The notes: generated from the letters alone by a model not told the origin. DNA of 64,000 nt from Lachnospiraceae bacterium (GCA_017470985.1 JAFUXA010000002.1:1-64000), one strand, 5' to 3'. Positions 1 to 8,205 are shown, counted from the first letter of the stretch. Translations and numbers: made by a program.

Positions 1-140
1 AAAGACTGATAAGCAGTGGCTTCTATGATTTAGCCACAGCCTACCAGTCTGTGCACGTCAACTATTGAAAGCGCCGTATACCGAACGGTACGTACGGTGC
101 TGTGAGAGGACGGGAGCTAATCACTCCCTTCTACTTGATT
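1..140 (+). mobile_element. 3' end of a group II intron (domains V and VI)
   Basis: Positions 71-100 fold as a classic domain V: an 8-bp lower stem, a 2-nt CG bulge at 91-92 on the 3' side, a 4-bp upper stem and a GAAC loop. The lower stem carries a CGC-type catalytic triad. Positions 111-127 form a domain VI-like hairpin (GGGAG/CTCCC) with a CTAATCA loop holding the likely branch-point A. The segment ends in CTACTTGATT, like the 3' ends of bacterial group II introns, so the 3' splice site is placed near 140. The reverse transcriptase gene would lie upstream, outside the window. Whether the intron is still active cannot be judged from this fragment. Confidence 0.85.
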
Positions 141-213
141 GTAATATCTTGTAATTATCTTCTCATAATGAGATTATATATTTATAATATATGTAAGAGG
201 AAAATGTTGGAAT

Positions 214-1008
214 ATGGATATAATAACATCAACTTCCAATCAGGGAATCAAGAATGTGAAAACCTTGTTGGCAAAGGCTAGAGCAAGGCGTCAGCAGCAG
301 GTTTTTGTTGTGGAAGGACCGAGAATGGTTCTTGAGACTCCGGAGGAATATCTTAGAGAAGTATATATATCGCAATCTTATATTGAGAAGTCTCTGGAAT
401 CGATGGATGACCTAGAGATTCGTTTTGGTGATAAGCTTCGCGTGGTAAATGAAAACGTAATGAAGCATATGTCTGACACGGAGACACCTCAGGGAATTTT
501 AGCAGTTGTGACACAGCCTGCCTATGAATTGACAGATTTGATACAAGATGACAATCCGCTGCTTATGGTTTTGGAAAATGTACAGGATCCCGGAAATCTG
601 GGTACGATTTTCAGAACTGCAGAGGGAGCTGGCGTAAATGGCATAATAATGTCCTCAGATACTGTGGACATATTTAATCCTAAAACAGTCAGATCAACCA
701 TGGGAAGTTTATATCGCATGCCATTTGTTATATCTGCTGATCTGTCGGATACATTGAAGGAGTTGCAGCAGCAGGGTGTGAAATTCTATGCTGCACATTT
801 GGCCGGTGAGAAATATTATGATGGCTACGATTACACGAGCCCTACAGGTTTTCTAATTGGAAATGAGGGCAATGGTCTCACAGATGAGATTGCCGGGATT
901 GCGGATGAATATGTTAAAATACCAATGGGAGGTAAGTTGGAGTCTTTGAATGCTGCCATGGCAGCAGGAGTGTTGATGTATGAGGCTAATAGACAGAGAA
1001 GAATATGA
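214..1008 (+). CDS. TrmH/SpoU-family RNA 2'-O-methyltransferase
   Basis: A 264-residue SPOUT methyltransferase that would transfer a methyl group from S-adenosylmethionine to a ribose 2'-OH in rRNA or tRNA. The three SpoU motifs are present: ENVQDPGNLGTIFRT near residue 121, IGNEGNGL near 215, and IPMGGKLESLNAA near 236, which form the knotted cofactor site. The N-terminal ~100 residues match the substrate-binding domain of RlmB/YsgA-like members. The start is the ATG at 214 with AAGAGG at 195-200, a rather long spacing. A TTCTCA-N17-TATAAT promoter candidate sits at 160-188, just after the intron end. The stop overlaps the next start, so the two genes are coupled. The exact modified nucleotide is unknown. 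Confidence 0.88.
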   Translation: MDIITSTSNQGIKNVKTLLAKARARRQQQVFVVEGPRMVLETPEEYLREVYISQSYIEKSLESMDDLEIRFGDKLRVVNENVMKHMSDTETPQGILAVVTQPAYELTDLIQDDNPLLMVLENVQDPGNLGTIFRTAEGAGVNGIIMSSDTVDIFNPKTVRSTMGSLYRMPFVISADLSDTLKELQQQGVKFYAAHLAGEKYYDGYDYTSPTGFLIGNEGNGLTDEIAGIADEYVKIPMGGKLESLNAAMAAGVLMYEANRQRRI

Positions 1009-1268
1009 AGATATGGTTTAAACAGTGGAAGAACAATAGATTAGTGGGAGATTATGTAGTTGAAGATTTCAGTGATGAGACCAGAACCCACAAAGTGTTC
1101 AATGCTTTAGATGAGGCCTGTCATGAGATGGATGTGGCAAGACCTATATGGCTTGATTCCACAGTGAGAGATTTTAAACAATGTGCCAAAGCGCGATTCG
1201 GTGCGGATGCATTTGTTGAAGATATATATTTTGACTATTTGGAGATAGAAGTGTTAGAGGAAGACTAG
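1005..1268 (+). CDS. Small conserved hypothetical protein (87 aa)
   Basis: An 87-residue acidic, soluble protein with no signal peptide or membrane segment. Its ATG overlaps the last codons of the methyltransferase (ATGA arrangement), indicating translational coupling, and the alarmone synthetase follows closely. The sequence is rich in aromatic and acidic residues and contains a single CAKARFG stretch near the middle, but I recognise no catalytic motif. The tight packing between two conserved genes supports it being real. I do not recognise the family. Confidence 0.75.
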   Translation: MKIWFKQWKNNRLVGDYVVEDFSDETRTHKVFNALDEACHEMDVARPIWLDSTVRDFKQCAKARFGADAFVEDIYFDYLEIEVLEED

Positions 1269-1303
1269 TATTGACTGATAGACATAAAATACGGGGTGAG
1301 ATA

Positions 1304-1978
1304 ATGAGTGAGTTAGAGAGTAAGAATTATTTTGATGATTCAATTGAATCATGGAATGCGGTTATGTTGATATACCGCTCAGCTATCAAGGAGATGAATA
1401 CCAAGATTGAGATACTCAATGAGGAGTTCAAACATGTACATCAGTACAATCCTATCGAGTATGTGAAAACAAGAGTGAAAACTCCTGATAGTATTGTCAA
1501 GAAATTGAAGAGATACGGTTATGATGAAACTCTACAGAATATGATGGAGTATTGTAATGATATTGCCGGTGTTAGAATTGTATGTTCATTTACATCGGAT
1601 ATATATCGTCTGGCGGATATGATTGGAAGACAAAATGATGTTACTGTCATATCTGTAAAGGATTATATCAAGAATCCTAAGCCTAGCGGATACAAGAGTT
1701 ACCATATGATAGTTACTATTCCGGTATTCTTGTCCGATAGGGTTGTAGATACCAAGGTAGAGATACAGATTCGTACCATTGCAATGGATTTCTGGGCAAG
1801 TCTGGAGCATAAGATATATTATAAATTTGAAGGTCATGCACCGGAGTATATCAGTCATGATCTGCAGGAATGTTCTAAGATTGTATCAGAACTTGATGAG
1901 AGAATGCTTCTGTTAAATGAAGCTATTCAGAAAACCAAAGCAGAACAGGAAGAAGAACAAAATGAGCCACCAGTTTAA
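1304..1978 (+). CDS. relQ: Small alarmone synthetase, RelQ/YjbM type (p)ppGpp synthetase
   Basis: A single-domain RelA/SpoT synthetase of 224 residues that would make (p)ppGpp from ATP and GDP/GTP. Synthetase signatures are clear: a KTPDSIVKKLKRYG segment near residue 56, CNDIAGVRIVC near 84, PKPSGYKSYHMIV near 126, and VEIQIRT followed by an E-HKIYYKF element near 153-170. There is no HD hydrolase domain and no TGS/ACT regulatory part, and the length fits the RelQ class (about 210-230 aa). I prefer the ATG at 1304 because GGGGTGAG stands just upstream; a TTG at 1271 would add 11 residues without a good binding site. The stop lies in the loop of the terminator hairpin. Confidence 0.87.
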   Translation: MSELESKNYFDDSIESWNAVMLIYRSAIKEMNTKIEILNEEFKHVHQYNPIEYVKTRVKTPDSIVKKLKRYGYDETLQNMMEYCNDIAGVRIVCSFTSDIYRLADMIGRQNDVTVISVKDYIKNPKPSGYKSYHMIVTIPVFLSDRVVDTKVEIQIRTIAMDFWASLEHKIYYKFEGHAPEYISHDLQECSKIVSELDERMLLLNEAIQKTKAEQEEEQNEPPV

Positions 1979-1996
1979 TTGCTGGTGGCTCTTGTT
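1964..1996. terminator. Bidirectional intrinsic terminator
   Basis: GAGCCACCAG (1964-1973) and CTGGTGGCTC (1982-1991) form a perfect 10-bp stem followed by TTGTTT. On the minus strand the stem is followed by a T-rich run, so it can serve the convergent gene that ends at 2012. Confidence 0.8.
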
Positions 1997-2011
1997 TAAT
2001 CTGTTATTAAA

Positions 2012-2617
2012 TTATTCTCCGGCATTTACGCTGTTTTTCCAGTCATTGAATTTCTGCTCAACAGCTTCATATGTGCGCTTTGAAATATCAGGTAACTCAC
2101 GGCCCCAAGTTTTGGTTGCCTCTTGGAATCCCTTTACAAATGCGTCAAATAATTCGTCAGCCTTGGCTGGATCACCGCCGCTGAGTGCTTTGGCAAATTC
2201 TACAATACGATCTGAGGTCTGTTCAACACCCCAATATCCATCCTCTGCGATATCCTTTTTAGCCTGAGCAATTGCTTCCGGTGAAGCTTCGAAATCGCCG
2301 CTTGCCAAGATGTGCCAGATGTCATCTGAAGCACCGATGGCCTGACCTTGTCTTGTGATTTCATTTCTTACAATATTGAGAAGCTGAGCTTTGTTAGCTT
2401 CTGCATCTGCCTGCATCTGTGCTACAAGTGAAGCACGATCTGCTTTTGACATTTTTGCTGGATTTGCTGCCGGTTTTGATTTTTCATAAACTGCAGCTTC
2501 TTCGGAGAATTTAGTTTTGTCAACTGCTTCCTTGGCATCTTCAGCCTTCTTGTTATATTCAGGCTTTGATGTGGTGGAAATAGCAGAAGATATATTGCTT
2601 ACTAAATTAGTATCCAT
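2012..2617 (-). CDS. Conserved hypothetical soluble protein (201 aa)
   Basis: A cytoplasmic-looking protein with no signal peptide or membrane segment. The N-terminal ~60 residues are Ser/Thr/Lys-rich and probably disordered. The rest is helical and includes AEDGYWGVEQTSDRIVEFAK and a closing segment with TWGRELPDISKRTYEAV. I have seen similar proteins in motile Clostridia, but I do not know the function. The start is taken at the second in-frame ATG (2617), six bases after GGGAGGG; the ATG at 2623 abuts the binding site and would add MH. It is monocistronic, with its own promoter upstream and a shared terminator downstream. Confidence 0.75.
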   Translation of the reverse strand: MDTNLVSNISSAISTTSKPEYNKKAEDAKEAVDKTKFSEEAAVYEKSKPAANPAKMSKADRASLVAQMQADAEANKAQLLNIVRNEITRQGQAIGASDDIWHILASGDFEASPEAIAQAKKDIAEDGYWGVEQTSDRIVEFAKALSGGDPAKADELFDAFVKGFQEATKTWGRELPDISKRTYEAVEQKFNDWKNSVNAGE

Positions 2618-2710
2618 ATGCATCCCTCCCTGGTTAACTGGTGTGGGCTTCCTTGCCCACTACATTGATATAGTATCTTATAACTATATTCGGCATCCTT
2701 TCCTACTTTC

Positions 2711-2738
2711 ATTATATAGCATGAGTTTTAAATGTAAA
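2711..2738 (-). promoter_or_regulatory. Sigma-A-type promoter for the 201-aa hypothetical gene
   Basis: On the minus strand TTTACA (2738-2733) and TATAAT (2716-2711) are separated by 16 bases. It lies about 95 bases before the start codon. The leader contains a GTGGGC/GCCCAC hairpin near 2642-2659. Confidence 0.65.
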
Positions 2739-2771
2739 TGTATTTTGTTGTTTTTGAGATACAAGAAGTTC

Positions 2772-2800
2772 TTGATTATGCATGACGTATTTGTTACAAT
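2772..2800 (+). promoter_or_regulatory. Sigma-A-type promoter for ispE
   Basis: TTGATT (2772-2777) and TACAAT (2795-2800) have an ideal 17-base spacer and precede ispE. Nothing else is seen in this divergent spacer. Confidence 0.65.
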
Positions 2801-2864
2801 CGTATTGCACTAAAAATAATACAAAGTGCAAAGTGCACAAAAAATACAATTAGGGGAATATGAT

Positions 2865-3740
2865 TTGACTGAACAAAATGCAATTACTTTAAAGGCTTTG
2901 GCCAAAATCAATATCGGTTTAGATGTGACTGGAATCCGGGAAGATGGATATCATATGGTCAATATGATTATGCAGACGGTTCATATGTATGATGTAGTAA
3001 CCGTTGAGAAGGATACAGATGGCGGTATTTCCATGACAACCGATTCGGGTTTCTTACCTACTGATGATTCAAATTTATGTATCAAAGCTGCAAAGCTTAT
3101 GAAGGAAGCTTATCCACAGGTTCTGGGAGTGAAGATTCATCTTAAGAAGAATATCCCGGTGGCGGCAGGAATGGCCGGCGGAAGTTCAGATGCAGCAGCG
3201 GTATTATATGGAATTAATAGAATATATGAGTTGGGACTGTCTATAGAGGAACTTCAGAAGATTGGTGTGAAGATTGGAGCTGATGTGCCATATTGTCTTA
3301 TGCGTGGAACAGCATTGGCAGCAGGCATTGGTGAAAAACTAACCAGACTTCCGGCTATGATGAGATGTCCTGTGCTTATTGCAAAACCTGCGGTGTCTGT
3401 ATCTACCAAGGAAGTGTATCAGGCCCTGGATGCAATTGAAAATCCCAAGCATCCTGATATTGATGCCATGATTGAAGATATAGAAAATGGTGACTTGCAT
3501 GCTTTGGCATCTCACATGGGAAATATTTTGGAGGAAGTGACAATTCCTATGCATCCTGAGATTGCTGACATTAAGAGGGTGATGATGGAAAATGGCGCTG
3601 TTATTTCTATGATGAGTGGAAGCGGACCAACAGTATTTGGATTTTTTGATGATAATGATGCGATGATGGAAGCCAAGGAAGCTGTGGAAAAGAGCGGTTT
3701 GGCTAAGGTGGTTAGATATACAAGCATTTATAATGTGTAA
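2865..3740 (+). CDS. ispE: 4-diphosphocytidyl-2-C-methyl-D-erythritol kinase (IspE)
   Basis: A GHMP kinase that phosphorylates CDP-methylerythritol in the non-mevalonate (MEP) route to isoprenoids. The N-terminal AKINIGLDVTG and REDGYH signature is typical of IspE. The ATP-binding PVAAGMAGGSSDAAA motif is near residue 98, and the C-terminal MMSGSGPTVFGFF motif closes the fold. I place the start at TTG 2865, eight bases after AGGGG, which gives 291 residues, close to the usual length; a GTG at 2826 would add 13 residues with no clear binding site. It is transcribed from the promoter at 2772-2800 and is followed by a GntR regulator about 57 bases downstream. Confidence 0.93.
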   Translation: MTEQNAITLKALAKINIGLDVTGIREDGYHMVNMIMQTVHMYDVVTVEKDTDGGISMTTDSGFLPTDDSNLCIKAAKLMKEAYPQVLGVKIHLKKNIPVAAGMAGGSSDAAAVLYGINRIYELGLSIEELQKIGVKIGADVPYCLMRGTALAAGIGEKLTRLPAMMRCPVLIAKPAVSVSTKEVYQALDAIENPKHPDIDAMIEDIENGDLHALASHMGNILEEVTIPMHPEIADIKRVMMENGAVISMMSGSGPTVFGFFDDNDAMMEAKEAVEKSGLAKVVRYTSIYNV

Positions 3741-3797
3741 GCTAATGCATTAAAACGGGAAGTATAAATTTGTAAATGACAAGGAGTAGGATACAAA

Positions 3798-4469
3798 ATG
3801 GAAGAATTGAAATTGGATATGGATTCGAGATTGCCACTTAGGGATGTGGTTTATAATACTCTCAGAAATGCTATTTTAAGAGGTGACTTGAAGCCGGGGG
3901 ATAGACTTATGGAGATGCACTTGGCTAATAAGTTGGGGGTTAGCCGTACTCCGATTCGTGAGGCTATAAGACTTTTAGAGGACGAGGGACTGGCTATTAC
4001 AGTTCCTAGAAAAGGTGCTCAGGTTGCCAAGATGACAGAGAAAGACTTGAGAGACGTGTTGGAAATAAGAAATGCATTGGATGAGTTGGCAGTTTCTATG
4101 GCATGCACCAGAAAGAAGCCTGAGCAGGTTGACAAGCTTCGTGAAGCACTAGAGGCATTTAAGTTTGCTACAAAGAGCAAGGATCCTCGCAAGATTGCGG
4201 AGGAGGATGAGAAATTTCATAATGTGATTTATGAGATGGCAGATAATCCTAAGCTTACAAATATTGTTGTTAACTTAAGAGAGCAGATGTATCGATACAG
4301 ATATGAGTATGTGAAGGATAATGATACATACGAGGACTTGATTTCAGAACATCAGGCTATGATAGATGGTTTTGAGCAAAATGATGTGGATTTGCTGAAA
4401 AAGATTATGCATACACATCTTGCAAAACAGGTTGAGGGTGTAAGCGAGGTTATAAAAGAGCAGAACTGA
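3798..4469 (+). CDS. GntR-family transcriptional regulator with FCD domain
   Basis: A 223-residue FadR-type repressor. The N-terminal winged helix (about residues 10-75) contains NKLGVSRTPIREAIRLLE, the recognition-helix region, followed by an RKGAQVAKM wing. The C-terminal all-helical FCD ligand domain shows the D-x2-FH pattern (EEDEKFHNVI) and further His residues (EHQAM, HTHL) that commonly bind a metal or a carboxylate ligand in this class. AAGGAG lies 11 bases before the ATG. It follows ispE and precedes a DUF1934 gene in the same direction. Its effector and targets cannot be read from the sequence; regulation of ispE is not implied. Confidence 0.88.
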   Translation: MEELKLDMDSRLPLRDVVYNTLRNAILRGDLKPGDRLMEMHLANKLGVSRTPIREAIRLLEDEGLAITVPRKGAQVAKMTEKDLRDVLEIRNALDELAVSMACTRKKPEQVDKLREALEAFKFATKSKDPRKIAEEDEKFHNVIYEMADNPKLTNIVVNLREQMYRYRYEYVKDNDTYEDLISEHQAMIDGFEQNDVDLLKKIMHTHLAKQVEGVSEVIKEQN

Positions 4470-4522
4470 AATGAGACTTTATGTGAGACTTTAATGGGGC
4501 TTGTGTGGAAAGAGGTGGTTGT

Positions 4523-4948
4523 ATGGAAAAAAGGGAAGTATCTATCAAAATAAAAACTATACAAAGCACAGATGGACAGAGAGAAATAGTAGGTGGCGAA
4601 TATCCAGGTACCGCAGAGGTAAATGGTGACCAGATTATTGTTAAATATTCATCTGCTGATGAAAATGGCGAGTGTGAGTATGAGATAATTATGTCTCCGG
4701 CGGGATGTGCAGTTGCAACATCTGGAGCTATAGAACGATTGATGAAATATGAGCTGGGTAAGAGGAATGATTGCTCAATGAAAATATTTGCAGGAATTAT
4801 TCCTATGGAATGCAGTACCAATGAATATGTATACGAGGATAAATGGGATAAGATTGGCAGGGCCAGAGCTAGAATCAATTATGATTTGTTTAGTGGTAAA
4901 GAATTATTGTCTCACCAGGTGCTGAATATTATTGTAAAAGCGCGATAG
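4523..4948 (+). CDS. DUF1934 family protein (calycin-like beta barrel)
   Basis: A 141-residue protein with alternating beta-strand pattern matching the DUF1934/YwiB family, small lipocalin-like barrels of unknown role in Firmicutes. The strand-rich centre includes a YEIIMSPAGCAV segment, and the C-terminal part ends in a YDLFSGKELLSHQVLNI region typical of the family. The ATG at 4523 has AGAGGTGG just upstream; a GTG at 4505 would add MERGGC. It lies 53 bases after the GntR gene and may share its transcript. Family assignment is from memory of the pattern; the function is unknown. Confidence 0.7.
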   Translation: MEKREVSIKIKTIQSTDGQREIVGGEYPGTAEVNGDQIIVKYSSADENGECEYEIIMSPAGCAVATSGAIERLMKYELGKRNDCSMKIFAGIIPMECSTNEYVYEDKWDKIGRARARINYDLFSGKELLSHQVLNIIVKAR

Positions 4949-5121
4949 ATTTTTTCTATTGTATATGAAATTTATTTGAGAAAAGATGCCAAATTACAAA
5001 AAAATGTAAAAAAATTACAAAAAAAGGCAAAAAAATGAAAAATAATTTATGCTCTTTCATTATATAATGCAGTGTATATAAGTCTATAAAAAACTTAGAC
5101 CGGCATAGGAAGGAGCTTATT

Positions 5122-6912
5122 ATGGAAAAGAATATTAAGAAGCAGGGGGCTAATCTGACTTTTAAGATTATGCTCACATCAATCTTGCCAATTATTTTAA
5201 TTGGTGTAATGGCATACGTTGCTATGAATCAGGTTAGAGATTATGTGGCTGATTCAATGGTGCGGAAGGTGCTGGTGATTTCATCTCACGATTTGAGTAT
5301 GGCTTTTAGTGGTGGTTCATCTACCAAGGCACAAGAGAATTCGGATAAGGAATATTCAGATGAAGAGAGAGGAGATGTACTTGGTGACCTTCAGATTTCA
5401 ATGGATGAAGTAAAGAGTGCTACAGGTGCAGAATATGTATTGTATTATAATGATACAGCTCTTATTAATACATTTGACTCAGATATATCAGAAGTTGAGG
5501 GTGTAGGTGCTATAAGTGATGATATGCTGGCCCAATGGCAGACTGGCGAAGAGATTTATCAGACAGAGAAAATTAATGGTGAAACTTACTATACATACCT
5601 TAACAGAACAAGTCATAATGACGGATATGATATTTTTATCAAAGCATTTTTCCCTAAGTCAGAGGTAAAGGCTCTGACACAGTATGTGTTGACATATGTT
5701 TCCTATGGCTTGATCGGTTTCCTTTTGGTGGCTGTTATAATCAGCTATATTGTATGTAGAAAGATTACCAAGGCTATAGCTTCTGCGGTAAGTAATCTTG
5801 ACAACGTGGCAGATGGTGATTTGAATGTTAAACTTGATGACAGATTGCTTAACCGTGGGGATGAAGTGGGAAATATTGCCAGATCTGTGCAGACTTTGGT
5901 TTCTAATCTGTCTGATACAATTAAGCAGATAAATAAGACAACAGATGCTCTTGGAACATTCTCAGGAGAATTTAAGTACAACTTTGAAAATATTGATTCT
6001 TCTATTAGCGATGTAAATTCAGCAGTGGAAGATATTGCAAATGGTGCCACAAGCCAGGCCACAGAGACACAGAGTGTAAGCTTGCAGATGGATGGCATGG
6101 GAGAAGCTATTGGAGAAGCTTCAGAAGGAATGGACAGATTGCTTGAGAGCACTAATGAGATGAAGTCCAAGAACGATCTCATGGGCAAGACTTTGAAGCA
6201 GCTTATGGAAATCAGTGAGCAGACCAAGGTGTCTATTGATGAGGTCCATGAACAGACAAATGTCACAAACAGTTCGGTAACTGAGATTAGAAATGTTGTA
6301 GATTTGATTAGTGATATTGCAAATCAGACTAATTTGCTTTCCCTTAATGCTTCAATTGAAGCTGCCCGTGCTGGTGAGCAGGGTAAAGGATTTGCAGTTG
6401 TTGCCGACGAGGTTAGAAATCTTGCTGAGCAGTCAGCTGATTCAGCACAGAAGATTAGCGCTATTGTTGAAGAGTTGATTTCACAGTCAAATGTCAGCGT
6501 GGAAACAATGAATAGCGTTCTTGATGAGATTGATAGACAGAATGAGAAATTAGAGATGACTCAGCAGGTATTTAAAGAACTTGGTGATGGTATCGAAGAA
6601 GTGGCAGATGGAATCACTCAGTCTTCTGAGCAGATTACACAGCTTAATACTGTGAAGAAGCAGGTTGTAGATGCCTTGTCTTCTCTTGCATCTATTGCTG
6701 AGGAAAATGCTGCCTCTACCGAGGAGACATCAGCTACAATGATTCAGTTAGAGACTATTGTAAATGATTGTAATCAAGCCACAAACCAGCTGGTAGAGTT
6801 GGCTGATAGCTTACAGCAGAACATCAGCAAATTCGATTTAAAGACTCAGCTTGAGATGATGGATGAGACTCTCGGTCAAGCTGCCACCTCTGCTGATTCT
6901 GTTGAGGCGTAA
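5122..6912 (+). CDS. Methyl-accepting chemotaxis protein
   Basis: A 596-residue transmembrane chemoreceptor. It has a first membrane helix at about 13-35 and an extracellular Cache-like sensing region at about 36-188. A second helix lies at about 190-212, followed by a HAMP linker at 213-265 and a long signalling coiled coil. The signalling hairpin tip reads [20 protein letters not shown], the strongly conserved site that contacts CheA and CheW. Glu/Gln-rich helices either side carry candidate methylation sites. AGGAGC precedes the ATG. The upstream spacer is very A-rich with a TATAAT at 5063-5068 but no convincing -35. No chemotaxis or flagellar partner genes are in the window. The ligand is unknown. 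Confidence 0.95.
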   Translation: MEKNIKKQGANLTFKIMLTSILPIILIGVMAYVAMNQVRDYVADSMVRKVLVISSHDLSMAFSGGSSTKAQENSDKEYSDEERGDVLGDLQISMDEVKSATGAEYVLYYNDTALINTFDSDISEVEGVGAISDDMLAQWQTGEEIYQTEKINGETYYTYLNRTSHNDGYDIFIKAFFPKSEVKALTQYVLTYVSYGLIGFLLVAVIISYIVCRKITKAIASAVSNLDNVADGDLNVKLDDRLLNRGDEVGNIARSVQTLVSNLSDTIKQINKTTDALGTFSGEFKYNFENIDSSISDVNSAVEDIANGATSQATETQSVSLQMDGMGEAIGEASEGMDRLLESTNEMKSKNDLMGKTLKQLMEISEQTKVSIDEVHEQTNVTNSSVTEIRNVVDLISDIANQTNLLSLNASIEAARAGEQGKGFAVVADEVRNLAEQSADSAQKISAIVEELISQSNVSVETMNSVLDEIDRQNEKLEMTQQVFKELGDGIEEVADGITQSSEQITQLNTVKKQVVDALSSLASIAEENAASTEETSATMIQLETIVNDCNQATNQLVELADSLQQNISKFDLKTQLEMMDETLGQAATSADSVEA

Positions 6913-6941
6913 TGATTTAATAGAATAGAGTAGAATGGATC

Positions 6942-7014
6942 AGGCTCTCCACCGGCCATATACGGCTCGAGGCTAAACGCTTAACCTCGCCTTAATATGA
7001 CCGGAGGAGAGCCT
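6942..7014 (-). repeat. Hairpin repeat copy A (reverse orientation)
   Basis: First of about ten copies of a ~70-bp palindromic family. Arms AGGCTCTCC (6942-6950) and GGAGAGCCT (7006-7014) pair and enclose the conserved core, here reading ATACGGCTCGAGG from left to right. The core carries one extra base in its apical loop. It lies in the 396-bp gene-free stretch after the chemoreceptor and could terminate its transcript, although no T-run follows. Confidence 0.85.
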
Positions 7015-7130
7015 TGCTAGTTTTAACGCAATTAATAGATGAAAAATCATACCGCTAAAAGAAGCAGAGGCTGGCACTGACCTCGAAGGGAGAGCCTTGC
7101 TAGTTCTAATGCGATTAAAGGATTGAAAAA
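7015..7130. repeat. Degenerate repeat remnant between copies A and B
   Basis: The segment GAGAGCCTTGCTAGTT that ends copy A (from 7007) occurs again at about 7091-7106, followed in both places by similar TAA-GC-ATTAA and GATGAAAAA/GATTGAAAAA text. The DNA between has lost the core, keeping only fragments such as GACCTCGAAGG. This looks like a decayed tandem duplication of the element. Confidence 0.55.
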
Positions 7131-7200
7131 GACTTCTCAGCAATCATATAAAGGCGAGGTTAAGCGTTAGCCTCGAGCCGTATATGATTGCTGGGAAGTC
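7131..7200 (+). repeat. Hairpin repeat copy B
   Basis: Left arm GACTTCTCAGCAATCATAT pairs with ATATGATTGCTGGGAAGTC at the right end, one wobble or mismatch aside. The core between is AAGGCGAGGTTAAGCGTTAG followed by CCTCGAGCCGT. The arm sequence is unrelated to copies A and C, yet it is self-complementary. Confidence 0.88.
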
Positions 7201-7221
7201 TTGATATATTATTAATTGAAA

Positions 7222-7293
7222 AAACTCCCCATCTACCATATAAAGGCGAGGTCAAGCGTTAGCCTCGAGCCGTATATGGTAGATGGGGAGTTT
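7222..7293 (+). repeat. Hairpin repeat copy C
   Basis: AAACTCCCCATCTACCATAT pairs perfectly with its mirror ending GGGGAGTTT. It sits 15 bases beyond the stop of the convergent minus-strand gene and is flanked by A/T runs, so it can act as a terminator. It is nearly identical, including flanking TAAATTAG, to copy G at 20962-21033. Confidence 0.88.
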
Positions 7294-7308
7294 AAATTAG
7301 TTATACCA

Positions 7309-7788
7309 TTATTTGCCAGAATACTCTTTCTGCTTTCGAAGTAACCAAGAACGAAATCCCTTCTTCTTACCTTCTTCTTCTTTCTTAATTTTACCATGCA
7401 GGCCACTTACACTTGTAATATAGATGCCGCTTACCTTTGCCTTTACTTCCTTCTTAACTGGAAGATCTTCAAAGATTGCACCGTCAGCGATTAATGTCAT
7501 AATCTGTGGTCCGACTTTAGCCTTTACTATCGGCAATTTTGCACGTCTTGAATACCATGGCACCTGATCGATCATCTGCTCAGGAAGTCCTGATTCTTTT
7601 AATCTGAGATACTTCTTGTCAATTATAAGCATTGATACGTTCTGGGATACTGCAGCCATCTGTTCTGCCTGCTCGTCCTGACGCTTCTGCGCTTTCTTAC
7701 CAAGGAAGTATAGTGCGATAGTTATTGCCAAAAGTATTGCTGTAACAACTAGTAAAACGATTGTCACTGTAGGAATTGCTAATAACAT
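7309..7788 (-). CDS. Conserved hypothetical membrane-anchored protein (159 aa)
   Basis: One N-terminal membrane helix (about residues 4-28, VTIVLLVVTAILLAITIALY) is followed by a charged coiled-coil segment (about 30-50). A soluble C-terminal domain ends in a very basic tail with KKEEEGKKKGF. The helix has no lipobox or signal-peptidase site, so the soluble part should face the cytoplasm. GAGGAG precedes the ATG. It is divergent from the SCIFF gene and ends beside hairpin copy C. I do not recognise a named family. Confidence 0.75.
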   Translation of the reverse strand: MLLAIPTVTIVLLVVTAILLAITIALYFLGKKAQKRQDEQAEQMAAVSQNVSMLIIDKKYLRLKESGLPEQMIDQVPWYSRRAKLPIVKAKVGPQIMTLIADGAIFEDLPVKKEVKAKVSGIYITSVSGLHGKIKKEEEGKKKGFRSWLLRKQKEYSGK

Positions 7789-7906
7789 AATACTTTCTCC
7801 TCATATAAAATTGAAACATAAAGCATTTTAACATTTATAAGGATAAAATGCAATAAATGAAGGAGGAAAAACCTAGTAAGAATGGGGCTTTCTCCCTAAA
7901 AAATAC

Positions 7907-7935
7907 TTTATATTTATTAATTACTGTGTTATAAT
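7907..7935 (+). promoter_or_regulatory. Sigma-A-type promoter for the SCIFF operon
   Basis: TTTATA (7907-7912) and TATAAT (7930-7935) are separated by 17 bases. A small TTCCTG/CAGGAA hairpin at 7948-7963 lies in the leader before the SCIFF start at 8001. Confidence 0.6.
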
Positions 7936-8000
7936 CATCCCTAGCAGTTCCTGTTGTCAGGAATGGGAAAATGAAAAATAAAATGTGAAGGAGATATATT

Positions 8001-8147
8001 ATGAAACACATTCAGACATTAAATACAAAGAAACTTCAGAACACAGTTAAAAAAGGTGGATGCGGTGAGTGCCAGACATCTTGCCAGTCAGCTTGCAAGA
8101 CTTCTTGTACAGTTGGAAATCAGAGCTGTGAGAACAAGAACAACTAA
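8001..8147 (+). CDS. scfA: SCIFF precursor peptide (six cysteines in forty-five)
   Basis: A 48-residue peptide beginning MKHIQTLNTKKLQNTVKK, a near-consensus SCIFF leader, followed by a core with six cysteines spaced C-x2-C-x3-C-x3-C-x3-C-x6-C. SCIFF peptides are the substrates of the radical SAM enzyme encoded next door, which installs Cys-to-Thr thioether bonds to give a ranthipeptide. GAAGGAG lies just before the ATG. The peptide is among the most conserved small genes of Clostridia, and its biological role is not settled. A hairpin separates it from scfB. It is too short for ordinary gene finders, but the sequence is unambiguous. Confidence 0.95.
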   Translation: MKHIQTLNTKKLQNTVKKGGCGECQTSCQSACKTSCTVGNQSCENKNN

Positions 8148-8179
8148 TTTATAAAAAAGAGAACAACGTTTCACAATAC

Positions 8180-8205
8180 GACCGTGCGCTTTATAGCGTT
8201 CGGTC
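8180..8205 (+). promoter_or_regulatory. Intercistronic hairpin between SCIFF and scfB
   Basis: GACCG (8180-8184) pairs with CGGTC (8201-8205), and CGCT/AGCG pairs inside around a TTAT loop. It has no immediate T-run, so a leaky terminator or RNA-stabilising 3' end for the abundant peptide message is a reasonable inference. Unequal expression of peptide and enzyme would follow. Confidence 0.55.

Noticed and set aside
4949-5121. c-di-GMP riboswitch or sigma-28 promoter before the chemoreceptor
   Set aside because: No GEMM core and no TAAA-N15-GCCGATAA element; the spacer is mainly A-tracts.
5745-6266. Minus-strand reading frame (173 codons) inside the chemoreceptor gene
   Set aside because: It is antisense to a clear coding region, has no binding site, and has a Ser/Leu-rich composition typical of a shadow frame.
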